NCBI GenBank assembly: GCA_030432655.1
Contig: JAUILA010000001.1
Span: 62,001-126,000 of the forward strand
Direction of reading: 5' to 3'
DNA: 64,000 bases
DNA from: Bacteroidia bacterium
GTDB taxonomy: Bacteria; Bacteroidota; Bacteroidia; Cytophagales; Cyclobacteriaceae
Shown: positions 52,320 through 63,700 of the stretch, piece after piece
How the letters are laid out: the number at the start of each line of letters is the position of its first letter
Position numbering within the stretch: the stretch's first letter is position 1
Made by a program: the position numbers and the translations under genes
Notes under the pieces: generated by a model
What the model was told of the DNA's origin: nothing
What the model saw: the letters and a program-made list of their open reading frames with translations, nothing else
Database searches by the model: none

Positions 52320-55300
52320 TTACAGAGCACCATATTTTTTACACTATTCGGCCTTCTCGTCGCATTCAGCGCTGGAGGACAGTCTTATAATTTCGTTAAT
52401 TACTCGATCAGTGACGGCCTGGTTCATGACCGGATAGTGGACTTATGTACCGATCATTACGGGAACCTGTGGGCAGCCACCCTTGGAGGGGGAATTTCGA
52501 GGTTTAACGGTGAGTCTTTTGAGAACATTACCATAAAGGACGGACTGGCCTCTAATTATGTCCGAACCGTTATGGTAGACCGGCGCGGACGACTGTGGGC
52601 AGCCACTGCGGAAGGCATATCCATATACGACGGTTCAGAGTTTACCAATTTCCGGGTGTCCATGGAAGACGATCATAATTCGGTCCATACCCTTTTTGAG
52701 GATAGTAATGGAAACATCTGGTTCTCCTCCTTCGGAGGAAACCTGGGCAGGATCAGCCGTGACGGTCAGCGTATCGACTTTCTGGATTTTCCGAAAATTT
52801 CAGATAATGACAATATCATCGATATTGAAGAAGACAGCCACGGTCGGATCTGGCTTGTATCCTCCATCCAGGGGATGATCGTTTATGAGGACGACACCTT
52901 CCGGACAGTGCTCGAAAATAAGGAATTCGGAGGGTTCCTCCTTTCTATCCAGAACCGTCGTGACACACTGTGGCTGGGTACCAATAAAGGAATAATCCGA
53001 TATCTTCCCGAACAAACCGAGCATCCTGTTGAATTCCTGAACGGCATGCGCAACATGTTCATCAAGTCGATTCACGTGATCGACCGCAATAACTTCTGGG
53101 CAGTTTCAGCCACAGGTATCTATAATTACAGGAACGGGCAACTGCGCATGTTCGGATCGGACCAGGGGTTTACCGATGAGGGGGTTAATGTGATCCTTTG
53201 TGACCGGGAGAATAATTTGTGGTTTGGGACAGACGGGGACGGACTGTACCAGCTCAACAGTGAATTGTTTCTTCATTATAACGAAGATCACGGACTTACC
53301 CGTGAGGCGGTGACATCCATTATCCGGGATAGTGAAAACAACTACTGGTTCGGTACTTTCGGTGACGGGTTGTACCAGTTAAGCGGTGATGGCATACGGT
53401 CTTTTAATGATAACCCGCTGGTCCATAATAAATATGTTTCCAGCAGTATCATGGACAAGGAAAAACGCATCTGGTTCGGACTGCAGCTGGAGGGACTTTT
53501 AGTCTATGAAGAAGGGACTTTCCGGAATATTGGAGAAGAGGACGGGTTTATGTTTACCGGGGTACGGTCGTTGTTTTGCGATAGCGACGGAAGGATATGG
53601 ATAGGTACCGTACAGGGGCTGGCAATGTATGACGGGCAGCAGTTTCATCATTTTACGGTGGCTGACGGTCTGTTTGATAATATAATCTGGGGGATTTCGG
53701 AGCCGGAACACGGACGTGTCATGATTGTCACAAGGGAAGGATTCAATTATTTCCAGGACGATCGTCTGACCGAAGGGTATTACCATCCTGAAGTTTTTAA
53801 TAAACGGATCAATGTAGCCATTCAGGACAATTACGGTAATTTCTGGATTGGGTATTCCGGACATGGCATCATCCGGATCAATGAGGAGACGGGAAATTAC
53901 GAATACATCACAGATGAAAACGGTCTGCACTCAAACCTGATCTATAATCTGATGATAGAAGAAAAGACAGGAGATATTATAGTGGGCACGGAACGCGGAG
54001 TGCTTCGGTTATCGCTGGATTCCAGTGGGCAGATTGAACATATAAAAAACTACATGAGCAACGAAGTCTTTTCAGACCTTCAGACATTGCCTCATTCAAT
54101 ATACCAGGAGGCGGACGGGAGCCTCTGGTTCGGGACCGAGCAGGGTGTTTTTAAATATCAGCCTGAATATTACCGGATTAACGAACACGAGCCCATCGTG
54201 TACGTTTCAGATGTCAAACTGGATTACCACGAAGTGGACTGGAACGAATACGCGGATTCCGTAACCACATGGCATAAGCTTCCTTACGACTTAGACCTGT
54301 CGTACAAGGAAAACAACATAATTGTCCGTTATTTCGGAAACAGCCTGAAGAATCCCGACCAGGTGCGGTATAAATTCCGCCTGGTAGGCCTGGATGATCA
54401 ATGGTCGCCGGAAACTGTTTCGTCAGAGGCTGCATTTACCAACCTGTCTCCCGGAGATTACCGGTTTGAGGTCATAGCCGCCAACAGTGACGGAATCTGG
54501 AATGAGGAGCCCGCCACTTTTGCATTCTCCATCATACCTCCGTTCTGGCAACGCCCTTGGTTCTTTGTAGCGCTGCTTGTGTACTTTATTATCATGATCA
54601 CGCTGTATAATAATTACCGCGTACGATCAAATCTGAATAAGATCCTTACCATTGAAAAAATACGACAGGAGGAGCAGGGCAAAGTGCGGAAAAGAATGGC
54701 ACGTGATTTTCATGATAATATGGGAAACCAGCTGGCCAGTATTACCATGTTTACCAACCTGATCAGTTTAAAACTCAAGGACCGGACGGAGGAGGTGGAT
54801 CAGCTTTTAAAAAATATTGAAAAGCATTCTAAATCTCTTTTTACAGGCACCAAAGATTTTATCTGGTCCATAGATCCGGAAAGTGATAACCTGGATAACC
54901 TGTATACCTATATCAAGGATTTCGGCGAAGAACTGTTTGAGAATACTGAGATTGCTTTTTACTCGGATATTCTTGGCGATTTACGGGAGGGGATTGACCT
55001 TCCGTCAGGATGGAGCCGGCAGCTTGTGCTCATTTTTAAGGAAGCCATGACAAACACCCTGAAGCATGGCGGAGCCACAGAAGTCTATTTTCATCTCGAA
55101 CTTAACGACACCGGTTTCGTACTAATATTAGAGGATAACGGGAACGGATTCGATATGGAGGAGGTCTCCAAAGGCAACGGGTTGCGAAATATGCGAAGCC
55201 GGGCCGATCAGATCGGTGGTGAATTCGTGATCTCATCCACTCCGGGTACCGGAACACGTATTCGCTTTACCGGACAACTAGCCAAAGCAACATTGAAAAA

Positions 55301-55340
55301 TAAGGTCAAAAATATGTTAAACAAAAAACAACAATCATGA
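52314..55340 (+). CDS. Membrane sensor histidine kinase with two-component propeller domain
   Basis: A 1008 aa sensor. Signal/anchor near the N-terminus, then two beta-propeller regions formed by repeats of the LWAATLGGGI / IWFSSFGGN / NLWFGTDGDGLY type (about 30-620) in the periplasm, a Y_Y_Y domain (about 650-745), one helix (FFVALLVYFIIMITLY), and a HisKA_3 domain with H800 in RDFHDNMGNQL. The HATPase part has FKEAMTNTLKHGG, EDNGNGF and NGLRNMRSRADQIGG. Stop and next gene start overlap by 4 bases. It should phosphorylate the NarL-type regulator that follows. Confidence 0.93.
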   Translation: MKLQSTIFFTLFGLLVAFSAGGQSYNFVNYSISDGLVHDRIVDLCTDHYGNLWAATLGGGISRFNGESFENITIKDGLASNYVRTVMVDRRGRLWAATAEGISIYDGSEFTNFRVSMEDDHNSVHTLFEDSNGNIWFSSFGGNLGRISRDGQRIDFLDFPKISDNDNIIDIEEDSHGRIWLVSSIQGMIVYEDDTFRTVLENKEFGGFLLSIQNRRDTLWLGTNKGIIRYLPEQTEHPVEFLNGMRNMFIKSIHVIDRNNFWAVSATGIYNYRNGQLRMFGSDQGFTDEGVNVILCDRENNLWFGTDGDGLYQLNSELFLHYNEDHGLTREAVTSIIRDSENNYWFGTFGDGLYQLSGDGIRSFNDNPLVHNKYVSSSIMDKEKRIWFGLQLEGLLVYEEGTFRNIGEEDGFMFTGVRSLFCDSDGRIWIGTVQGLAMYDGQQFHHFTVADGLFDNIIWGISEPEHGRVMIVTREGFNYFQDDRLTEGYYHPEVFNKRINVAIQDNYGNFWIGYSGHGIIRINEETGNYEYITDENGLHSNLIYNLMIEEKTGDIIVGTERGVLRLSLDSSGQIEHIKNYMSNEVFSDLQTLPHSIYQEADGSLWFGTEQGVFKYQPEYYRINEHEPIVYVSDVKLDYHEVDWNEYADSVTTWHKLPYDLDLSYKENNIIVRYFGNSLKNPDQVRYKFRLVGLDDQWSPETVSSEAAFTNLSPGDYRFEVIAANSDGIWNEEPATFAFSIIPPFWQRPWFFVALLVYFIIMITLYNNYRVRSNLNKILTIEKIRQEEQGKVRKRMARDFHDNMGNQLASITMFTNLISLKLKDRTEEVDQLLKNIEKHSKSLFTGTKDFIWSIDPESDNLDNLYTYIKDFGEELFENTEIAFYSDILGDLREGIDLPSGWSRQLVLIFKEAMTNTLKHGGATEVYFHLELNDTGFVLILEDNGNGFDMEEVSKGNGLRNMRSRADQIGGEFVISSTPGTGTRIRFTGQLAKATLKNKVKNMLNKKQQS

Positions 55341-55966
55341 ATTACTTCAGATCCAGAATAGTTATTGTGGAAGATAATGACGCGGTCAGGGAAGGATTTT
55401 CGCTGATCATAAACAGTATCAGTAATTACTATGTCGTCAGCACCTATGATAATGCGGAGGATGCTATAGATGGATTAAAGAAAGACAAGCCCGAAATTAT
55501 CATCATGGATCTCGAATTGCCGGGAATGAGCGGGATTGAAGCGATCACTGCCATTAAAAAACTCAATCCGGGTATTGAGATCCTGGTAAACACCATTTAT
55601 GAAAACAGCGAACTGGTTTTCCAGGCCTTATGTGCAGGGGCTTCCGGGTACATCACCAAAAACACGAATCACACAGAATTGCTTACGGCAATCAAAGAAG
55701 TAATACAGGGAGGGGCACCGATGACCTCGAATATCGCCAAAATGGTGGTAAAGTCATTTCAGCGAAATCCTAACTCCCCCATATCCGCCCGGGAGACCGA
55801 GGTGCTTGAATTACTGGCCAAGGGTAAAAGCTACAGTATGATTGCCAAGGACTTATTTATTACTAAAGAAACCGCAAAAAGCCATATAAAAAACATCTAC
55901 GCTAAACTCCAGGTAAACAGTAAATCAGAAGCAATTGCCAAAGCAACCCGGGATAAACTGATCTGA
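55337..55966 (+). CDS. NarL/LuxR-type response regulator
   Basis: A 209 aa regulator. Receiver: acidic pair E12-D13, phosphoacceptor D58 in IIMDLELPG, lysine in GYITKNT. The C-terminal helix-turn-helix (about 145-205) has SARETEVLELLAKGKSYSMIAKD and KSHIKNIYAKL. It is translationally coupled to the propeller sensor upstream. Its likely targets are the SusC/SusD genes that follow; a terminator separates them. Confidence 0.94.
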   Translation: MNYFRSRIVIVEDNDAVREGFSLIINSISNYYVVSTYDNAEDAIDGLKKDKPEIIIMDLELPGMSGIEAITAIKKLNPGIEILVNTIYENSELVFQALCAGASGYITKNTNHTELLTAIKEVIQGGAPMTSNIAKMVVKSFQRNPNSPISARETEVLELLAKGKSYSMIAKDLFITKETAKSHIKNIYAKLQVNSKSEAIAKATRDKLI

Positions 55967-55989
55967 CTGTACCCCTAAACAGGTGATGA

Positions 55990-56025
55990 CCCGTGTTAAT
56001 ATTTCAGGTAATACGGGGGATTTTT
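55990..56025 (+). terminator. Intrinsic terminator after the response regulator
   Basis: CCCGTGTTA (55990-55998) pairs with TAATACGGG (56009-56017); the only deviation is one G-U pair. The 10-base loop is followed by GGATTTTTA. It lies 24 bases after the stop. Confidence 0.7.
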
Positions 56026-56046
56026 ATGCGCATTCATATGAGGAAC

Positions 56047-56081
56047 TTAGTTAGAAGGGAAATAACCCCATTTCTAACTAA
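56047..56081 (+). promoter_or_regulatory. Perfect inverted repeat in the leader of the first susC
   Basis: TTAGTTAGAA (56047-56056) and TTCTAACTAA (56072-56081) are perfect 10-base arms with a 15-base spacer, ending 11 bases before the susC ATG. It could be an operator for the adjacent NarL-type regulator or an RNA hairpin in the leader. Confidence 0.5.
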
Positions 56082-56092
56082 CCAGATCTCAT

Positions 56093-59000
56093 ATGAAACA
56101 CTTTTTACTTCTTTTATTATTTAGTACCGGTGCTTTTATGGCACAGGCACAGAACCGAACAATTTCCGGTACGGTAACTGACCAGGAATCGGACGAACCG
56201 CTTCCCGGGGTAAACGTGATCCTTCAGGGGACCACAATTGGTACCGTTACAGATATAGACGGGAATTACCAGCTTGAAATAAGCGGCGATAACCCCGTAC
56301 TACTGTTTTCTTACGTGGGGTACATCACCCAGGAAATCCCTGTTGATGCAAGGACGAATATCAATGTCGGGCTGTCCCAGGATATAACCCAGCTTAATGA
56401 GGTGGTGGTTGTCGGGTACGGTACCCAGATTAAAAGGAACCTTACCGGCAACATCGCCCAGGTAGATGGGAAGGATATTGAAAACATCCCTACCACGAGC
56501 ATTGAGAATACACTCCAGGGACGCACTGCCGGAGTTTTCATCCAGCAGGGGAGTGGGAAACCAGGACAGGCGATTAAAATGCGTGTACGTGGTTCTTCAT
56601 CCATTACGGCGAGTAACCAGCCATTATTTGTGGTGGACGGAATTCCCATTACCAGTGAAAACCAGGGGATTACCAATAATGAGCCGACTAACCCGCTGGC
56701 AGATATCAATTTCAATGATGTGGAATCCATTGAAGTACTCAAAGATGCTTCGGCAGCGGCAATCTACGGTTCCCGTGCCGCGAACGGAGTGGTGATTATT
56801 ACTACCAAATCCGGACGCTCCGGAAAGACGCAGTTTAACGTGGATTATTCGCTTGGTTACAGCGAACCCAGTAATAAAAGAGACTGGCTGAACGGAGAGC
56901 AATACAATGAATTATTTGATGAAGCATATAACAACTCAAAAGAAGATTTCGGATTTGAACCGGCCGAATTCTTCGGTTTATCCAACCTGGAAGAACTGAA
57001 GGATGCCGCCATTCCGGGATGGAGAGATAATAACAACACCGACTGGCAGGACGAAGCTTTCCGTACCGGCCGGATCAATCAATTAAATGTTTCGGCATCA
57101 GGCGGCGATGATAAAACACGCTTCTACTTCGGTGGTTCTTTCACCGACCAGGAGGGGATTCTCATAGGAAATGATTTTAATCGCCTGAGCGGACGGCTTA
57201 ACCTGGACCATAAGGTCTCGGACCGTTTTTCCTTTTCGAGTAATTTTAACCTGGTGCGTACACAGCTTGATCGGGTGGCCAATGACAATGCCTTTGCCAC
57301 CCCGTTGCAGCTGGTCGCACTCCCGCCGGTCCAGCCGAAAATTGATCCGGAAACCGGCCGTCTGAATACCAATACAGTCTATTACAACGGATTGATCCAG
57401 CATCGTGATGCAACCGCCAATACGGTCATTTACCGTACCCTGGCCAATGCACAGGGAAATTTCAAAATTACCAATAACCTGTTGTTCACTTCCAAGTTTG
57501 GACTGGATCTGCTTAACCAGATTGAGGATAATTACCAGGGGCGTGAGACCCAGGACGGTGCTCCGGCAGGTCAGGGCGAGTTCAGATCGGTTCGGGTGGT
57601 GAATTACACGGTAGACAACTACCTGACCTATACCCCTGTCATATCGGAAACGAATACACTCGAAGTGGTGGCAGGTCTCAGTTATCAGCAATCGGACCGG
57701 ATACTTGGGTCCATCCAGGCCCGGGGATTTCCCAGTGACGCTTTTAAAAAGATCGCGAGTGCCGCGGAAGCCGAGGCTTTCACCTCGCTGGGATCGCGAT
57801 TTTCCTATACGTCGGTTTTTGCCCGAGCCAACATGCAATTCTTTGACAAGCTGCTGGTTTCCCTGAGCGGACGGGTGGACGGGTCCTCCCGATTCGGGGA
57901 AGATAACCGTTACGGATTTTTCCCGGCGGTATCTGCAGGATGGATCGTGACACAGGAACCATTCCTTGGAGGCAGTAACCTGGTAAGCTTCCTGAAACTG
58001 CGGGCCAGCTACGGTCTTACGGGTAATTCCGAGATCGGTAATTTTGATGCCCTCGGACTATACCAGGGGACAAGTTATGGCGGATTATCAGGAACCAGGC
58101 CCATCAGCGTGCCGAGCCCGGACCTGAAGTGGGAAACAACCCGGCAGATTGATATCGGAATTGATTTTGGGTTGTTCGATGACCGCATAACCGGTGAAAT
58201 TGATTACTATCTCAAGAAAACAGATGATCTCCTTCTGGATGTTAATGTTCCGGCCACCAGTGGTTTCGGGGTCGTAACACAGAATATTGGTAAACTGGAG
58301 AATGAGGGCTTTGAATTTGTTCTGAATACACAGAATCTTACCGGTCCGCTTTCGTGGTCGACCAGCCTGAATCTTGCTTACAATACGAACGTAATAACCG
58401 ACCTGGAAGGACAGATCATCACTTCTGGTATCAACCGGGCGGAAGAAGGGTATCCGATAGGGGTATTCTATATGGTCAAATATGCAGGCGTTAACCCGGA
58501 GACGGGAGATGCTATGTTTGAACTGGGAGATGGCAGCGGCGAACTTACCAACGATTATTCAGCTGCCATGGAACAACATGTCGGATCCCCTTTTCCTGAC
58601 TGGATCGGGGGGATGACAAACACCTTGTCGTATAAAGGATTTGAGTTGTCATTCCTGTTCCAGTTTGTTACGGGCAACCAGATCTTTAATGATGCCGGAA
58701 GTTTCCAGACATCCGGATTTGATTTCTTTGATAACCAGACAGCCGATCAGCTTGACCGCTGGCAACAACCCGGTGATGTGACCGATGTGCCGGAAGTACG
58801 TTTTCTAGGCGGAAACGGGGTGGATAACTCAACCAGGTACCTGTATGACGGTGACTATCTTCGACTGAGAACCATGACACTTGCCTATGAGTTGCCCGAT
58901 CGCTGGCTGACACCACTCAGTTTGAGAAACGTTCGTGTGTATTTAACGGGGCAGAACCTGCTAACCTTCACAGGTTATGAAGGATGGGATCCTGAAGTGA

Positions 59001-59113
59001 ATTTCGATGGCACAAACCCCGCTAATCAGACGAATAATATCCGCGGCGGCCGTGATTTCTACACCGCGCCTCAGCCGCGCTCACTCATTTTCGGAGTTAA
59101 GTTTGGTTTTTAA
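56093..59113 (+). CDS. SusC/RagA TonB-dependent outer-membrane receptor (pair 1)
   Basis: A 1006 aa receptor importing a macromolecule or oligomer across the outer membrane. Signal peptide MKHFLLLLLFSTGAFMAQAQ; a carboxypeptidase regulatory-like domain (TISGTVTDQES to GNYQLEISG) at about 24-95; plug domain with EVVVVGYGTQIKRNLTG and VRGSSSITASNQPLFVVDG; then the 22-stranded barrel ending SLIFGVKFGF. There is no visible FecR/sigma or glycan enzyme gene, so the substrate is unknown. The SusD partner follows by 11 bases. Confidence 0.95.
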   Translation: MKHFLLLLLFSTGAFMAQAQNRTISGTVTDQESDEPLPGVNVILQGTTIGTVTDIDGNYQLEISGDNPVLLFSYVGYITQEIPVDARTNINVGLSQDITQLNEVVVVGYGTQIKRNLTGNIAQVDGKDIENIPTTSIENTLQGRTAGVFIQQGSGKPGQAIKMRVRGSSSITASNQPLFVVDGIPITSENQGITNNEPTNPLADINFNDVESIEVLKDASAAAIYGSRAANGVVIITTKSGRSGKTQFNVDYSLGYSEPSNKRDWLNGEQYNELFDEAYNNSKEDFGFEPAEFFGLSNLEELKDAAIPGWRDNNNTDWQDEAFRTGRINQLNVSASGGDDKTRFYFGGSFTDQEGILIGNDFNRLSGRLNLDHKVSDRFSFSSNFNLVRTQLDRVANDNAFATPLQLVALPPVQPKIDPETGRLNTNTVYYNGLIQHRDATANTVIYRTLANAQGNFKITNNLLFTSKFGLDLLNQIEDNYQGRETQDGAPAGQGEFRSVRVVNYTVDNYLTYTPVISETNTLEVVAGLSYQQSDRILGSIQARGFPSDAFKKIASAAEAEAFTSLGSRFSYTSVFARANMQFFDKLLVSLSGRVDGSSRFGEDNRYGFFPAVSAGWIVTQEPFLGGSNLVSFLKLRASYGLTGNSEIGNFDALGLYQGTSYGGLSGTRPISVPSPDLKWETTRQIDIGIDFGLFDDRITGEIDYYLKKTDDLLLDVNVPATSGFGVVTQNIGKLENEGFEFVLNTQNLTGPLSWSTSLNLAYNTNVITDLEGQIITSGINRAEEGYPIGVFYMVKYAGVNPETGDAMFELGDGSGELTNDYSAAMEQHVGSPFPDWIGGMTNTLSYKGFELSFLFQFVTGNQIFNDAGSFQTSGFDFFDNQTADQLDRWQQPGDVTDVPEVRFLGGNGVDNSTRYLYDGDYLRLRTMTLAYELPDRWLTPLSLRNVRVYLTGQNLLTFTGYEGWDPEVNFDGTNPANQTNNIRGGRDFYTAPQPRSLIFGVKFGF

Positions 59114-59124
59114 TAATGATACAG

Positions 59125-60516
59125 ATGAAAAAAATATATATAGCAATAACGACACTGGCAGTATTTCTGGGTCTTCCGGCCTGTGATAATAAACTGGATG
59201 TCGAACCACAGCAGTCAATCAGCTCCGATGTGGCGCTTAGCAGCTCGGAGAATGTCGTAAACGTACTGATCTCGGGATATAGCGAGATAGGCGGGCAATT
59301 CGGGACCGCATCTGACGGCCGGCCGGAAGGCGGCGAACTTTTTGGTGCCGATTTTAACCTCTTCAGTGAATTGATGGGCAATGACGGGGAAATTACCTGG
59401 AACGGCACCTTTGATACCTATGAAGATGTGTTTGACAAGGACCTCATCGATGATAATGCCTTGGCCCGGGACAACTGGATGCGGGCGTACAATACCATCA
59501 ATATCGCAAATACGGTTCTTGATAATATTGATATCGTTGATGAGGGAATCCGGTCACAGGTACGGGGAGAAGCCTTGTGGCTTCGTGGGACCCTTTTATT
59601 TGAACTGGTCAGGGTGTATGCACTTCCATACGAAGCCGGGGAGGCCAATGACCAGCCCGGGGTCCCGATCGTACTGACCGGAACCACCCAGATTGATGAG
59701 AGCGCATTTGTAAGCCGGGCCACAGTGGCAGAGGTCTACCAGCAGGTGCTGGAAGATCTTACCACCGCTGAAACCCTGATGGAAGAGCGCAATGGATTCT
59801 TTGCCAATACCTATGTGGCCACCGCCACACTTTCCCGCGTGTATCTTCAGCAGGAGAATTACGCGGCAGCAAGGGACGCGGCAAACCGGGTGATCACCGA
59901 AGGAGGTTACCAGCTGGTAAGTACCTATGCGGATGTATTCAACAACGCATCGAATACTTCTGAAGATATCTTTGCGGTTCAGCAAAACTCCACGTTTAAT
60001 GCAGGTACATCCAATTCCGGACTCCAGACCTTTTACGCCAACCTGCCGGGAGTGGGCCGTGACGGAGATATTGATATTCTCCAGAAACATCTTGACCTGT
60101 ATGAAGACGGAGATGAACGTCTGGAGCTGTTCTACGTTGGCGAAGACGGACAACCGAAGACCGGTAAATGGGCTTCCAACGGCACAAATATCCAGGTGAT
60201 GCGGCTGGCAGAAATGTATCTGACCAGGGCCGAGGCTAATTATCGTCTCGGAACGACGGTAGGAGCCACCCCCCTGGAAGACATCAACCTGATACGTGAC
60301 CGTGCCGGGCTGTCTGATCTGGGATCTGCAGACCTCGACGATATTTTGCTGGAACGGAGAAGGGAACTGGCATTTGAGGGCCAGCGACTGCACGACCTGA
60401 AACGTACGAAGCAGGATGTAAACGGATTTCCCTATAACTCCGATGATATGGTGTTTCCTATTCCGAGACGTGAAACAGATGTAAATCCAAATCTGGAACA
60501 GAATCCCAAATACTGA
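59125..60516 (+). CDS. SusD/RagB nutrient-binding lipoprotein (pair 1)
   Basis: 463 aa from the start MKKIYIAITTLAVFLGLPACDN at 59125; an ATG 9 bases upstream is an alternative. The lipobox ends LPAC, so the protein is lipid-anchored and sits on the SusC barrel as its lid. SusD features include RGEALWLRGTLLFELVRVYALPY (tetratricopeptide-like helix), MRLAEMYLTRAEANYRLG and ERRRELAFEGQRLHDLKR, ending NPNLEQNPKY. It is co-transcribed with susC and followed by a terminator. Confidence 0.95.
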   Translation: MKKIYIAITTLAVFLGLPACDNKLDVEPQQSISSDVALSSSENVVNVLISGYSEIGGQFGTASDGRPEGGELFGADFNLFSELMGNDGEITWNGTFDTYEDVFDKDLIDDNALARDNWMRAYNTINIANTVLDNIDIVDEGIRSQVRGEALWLRGTLLFELVRVYALPYEAGEANDQPGVPIVLTGTTQIDESAFVSRATVAEVYQQVLEDLTTAETLMEERNGFFANTYVATATLSRVYLQQENYAAARDAANRVITEGGYQLVSTYADVFNNASNTSEDIFAVQQNSTFNAGTSNSGLQTFYANLPGVGRDGDIDILQKHLDLYEDGDERLELFYVGEDGQPKTGKWASNGTNIQVMRLAEMYLTRAEANYRLGTTVGATPLEDINLIRDRAGLSDLGSADLDDILLERRRELAFEGQRLHDLKRTKQDVNGFPYNSDDMVFPIPRRETDVNPNLEQNPKY

Positions 60517-60537
60517 GGTAACCTAAAAAGGGGGAAG

Positions 60538-60560
60538 GGGGATGCAAATCCCCTTTTTTT
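60538..60560 (+). terminator. Intrinsic terminator after susD 1
   Basis: GGGGAT (60538-60543) pairs perfectly with ATCCCC (60548-60553) around GCAA, followed by seven T residues. It ends the first SusC/SusD transcript. The remaining stretch to 60717 holds no gene; it must contain the promoter for pair 2. Confidence 0.88.
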
Positions 60561-60717
60561 ATGCCTTTTTTCTAAATACCGCCATTTTTTTCATTCGATT
60601 TGGGGGATTCATCCCGCAAGGCAAATCGGCAACTTTGGGGTAAGGTGGATTTTTTATTTGTGTGGTGATAATGCGCTGCAACCCACTGAGTCATTTTTCA
60701 TTTCAAAACAAATTTAT

Positions 60718-63700
60718 ATGAAGAAGTTTTTACGAATTTGCTTCCTCGTTCTGTTCCTGGCCCCTGGGGTTGTTCTGGCACAAACGGAAGTTTCTGGAAA
60801 GGTGACCTCCGCTGATGACGGATCTTCTTTGCCAGGTGTAAACGTAGTAGTCAAGGGAACCGCCCAGGGTACGGTTACAGATATCGATGGCAATTACCGG
60901 ATTAATGTACCCGACGGCAATGCCACCCTGGTATTTTCATTTATTGGTCTTAGTACCCAGGAGATAACCGTCGGAGACCGTACATCCATTGATGTTACGA
61001 TGACCACGGATACCAAACAACTCGGTGAGGTGATCGTGACTGCTGCCGGGATTGAGCGTGAACAACGCGCTCTGGGATACAGTGTGCAGGAAGTGGACGG
61101 ACAGGATCTGTCGCAGAAAAGCACGAATAATGTATTTGAATCATTACAGGGAAAAGTTGCCGGCCTTAACATCAATCAGAATTCAGGTGCCCCGGGTGGT
61201 GGAACCACTATACTTATCCGGGGGGCGACCTCACTGGCTGGTAACAGCAGGAATTCACCGCTGATCATTGTTGATGGTATTCCGATCGACAACGATTTTG
61301 TGCGTGGTGATGTAGGGTCCGGGTCGGCTGAAGTATTCGGAAGCGGATCTATTGGCGGAGGCCGCGGATTCGATATCAATCCGGAAGACATAGAGGATAT
61401 TACGGTACTGAAAGGGCCGGCCGCGGCTGCCTTGTATGGTATCCGTGCCGCCAACGGGGCTATCGTGATCACAACAAAAAGACCCTCCAATCTGCGTGGT
61501 ACATCAGTTACCGTTTCTTCATCGTTCAACCTGTCGCGGGTCAATATTCTCCCGCAGTACCAGAATGAATACGGCCAGGGATTGTCATTCCGCCACCATT
61601 CTCCCGTTTCATCCAATTCATGGGGAAGGCCATTTGGCGCTATTCCCAATGATTCCATCACGGATCATAACGGAAACCGGGTGCCGTATGTGGCGTACCC
61701 TGATAACGTTCGTGATTTCTTTAACGATGGCTACCTGTGGACCAATAATGTGGAACTTGCCGGCAGCAACGGGGCTTCCGGGTTTATCGTATCGCTTGGG
61801 CGAACAGACCAGAGCGGGATTATTCCGGAGTCTGATCTTCAGCGTACCAATATCAGGCTGGCAGGGAGCACCCAGCTGCTCGATAAACTGCTTTTAAGCG
61901 GTAGTTTTCAGTATATCAATACACAGCTTCAGGGCTCACCCCAGGGAAATAACGGATCATCCGTATTCTTTATCATGCCAAGTATTCCCCGGAGTTATGA
62001 CCTGAATGGTCGTCCGTATGAGATCAACGGGCAGCAGAATTTCTATTCGTCCAATGATCATCCGTTGTGGTCAGCGATCAATAACCCGTCGACTAATAAA
62101 ATTGATCGTTTTCTGGGAAATGTGAAACTGGGATATGATTTCAATGACTGGTTATCCTTGAATTACCAGTTCGGGTTTGACGTGAACAGCGAAAACCGTA
62201 AGGAAGTTTATGCGCGCGGAAGTGCCCGTTTCAATGATGGTCTGATCATTCAGGATGAACTGTCTTTCCAGCTGTACGAGTCTACACTCCTGCTGACTGC
62301 CGACAAGGATTTGAGCGAGGATTTCAATCTGAATGTGACCCTCGGACATAACCTCAACAGTACCCGGCGTGACCGGTTTATTGTACAAGGCACAGGTATT
62401 ACCACGCCGGGTATCAATAATATCCTTAACACGGAAAATGTCATTGTTGACACAAGGAATGGCGTTTGGTTTAACCGCCGCCTGATGGGCGTATTTGCGG
62501 ATGTAACCCTCGGGTACCGTGACTGGGCTTTCCTGAACGTGACCGGGCGTAATGACTGGTCTTCCACTTTGCCGCTGGACAACAACAGTTTCTTTTACCC
62601 GAGTATCAGCGGTACCCTCATCTTTACGGATGCCCTGAACATGGACAGTGATATACTCTCCTTCGGAAAACTGAAGGCAGCATACGCAACCGTGGGTAAT
62701 GATGCGCCTCCGTTCCTGACAACCACGACCTACGTTGTACCAAGTCTGGGAAACAATACGGGAGGCGTTAATTTTCCATTCCTTGGGAATGCGGCATTTA
62801 CGCAGAGTAATATCCTGGGCAACGATAACCTGAAGCCGGAGGAAACCTCGTCCCTTGAATTTGGGATCAACCTGGGCCTTTTCAATAATCGGTTCAACGT
62901 GGATGTTACGTACTACGACCAGGAAACTAAAGACCAGATATTGTTTCTCCAGTTACCTGTTACCACCGGATATACACAGTTTGTAACCAATGCCGGGTCG
63001 ATCACCAACAAAGGGTGGGAAGCTGTCGTGACCGCTGAAATCCTGAATCGTGGTGCCATCCAGTGGGATGCAATTGTGAACTTTTCCCGGAACAGGAACC
63101 AGGTGAATGAACTTGCTGAAGGTCTTGATGCAACGTTCCTTTCCGGATTTACCGGGGCGGAATCAAGCGCTGTAGTTGGTGAACCGCTGGGTGTATTCAG
63201 GGGTACTCCATACGCAACAGATCCCGAAACAGGCCAGTTGCTGGTGTTAGGCAACGGACCCAACCGGGGAACGCTTTTCAACAGCACCGAGTATGAGGTA
63301 GTCGGAGATCCGAACCCGGACTGGAATGCCTCGCTGATCAATCGTCTTTCCTGGAAAGGCCTGAGACTTGGTGTTCAGTTTGATATACAATACGGCGGCG
63401 ACATCTGGTCCAACACTATTGGTTTTGCCAGTGTGCTTGGGTCTATTGAGGAAACTGCCGTTGACCGTGAGGCACCGCGCGTGATCCCCGGATATCTTGT
63501 GGATGCTTCCGGAGAATTCATCCTGGATGACGCCGGAGAAAAAGTGACCAACAATATTCAGGTTGATGCCCAGACTTACTGGAGAAGTGTCAGCGGATCT
63601 TTCTTTGAAGGTTCGGTATTTGATGCCTCCTATGTCAGGTTGCGGGAAATAACCATTGGGTACACATTTCCTTCGGCACTGGTCGACAAAACACCGTTCA

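Noticed and set aside
57098-57838. Minus-strand ORF of 246 codons opposite susC
   Set aside because: No domain and no promoter; the plus-strand receptor explains the sequence.
59596-60393. Minus-strand ORF of 265 codons opposite susD
   Set aside because: The plus strand encodes a full SusD protein; the minus ORF is a by-product of codon bias.
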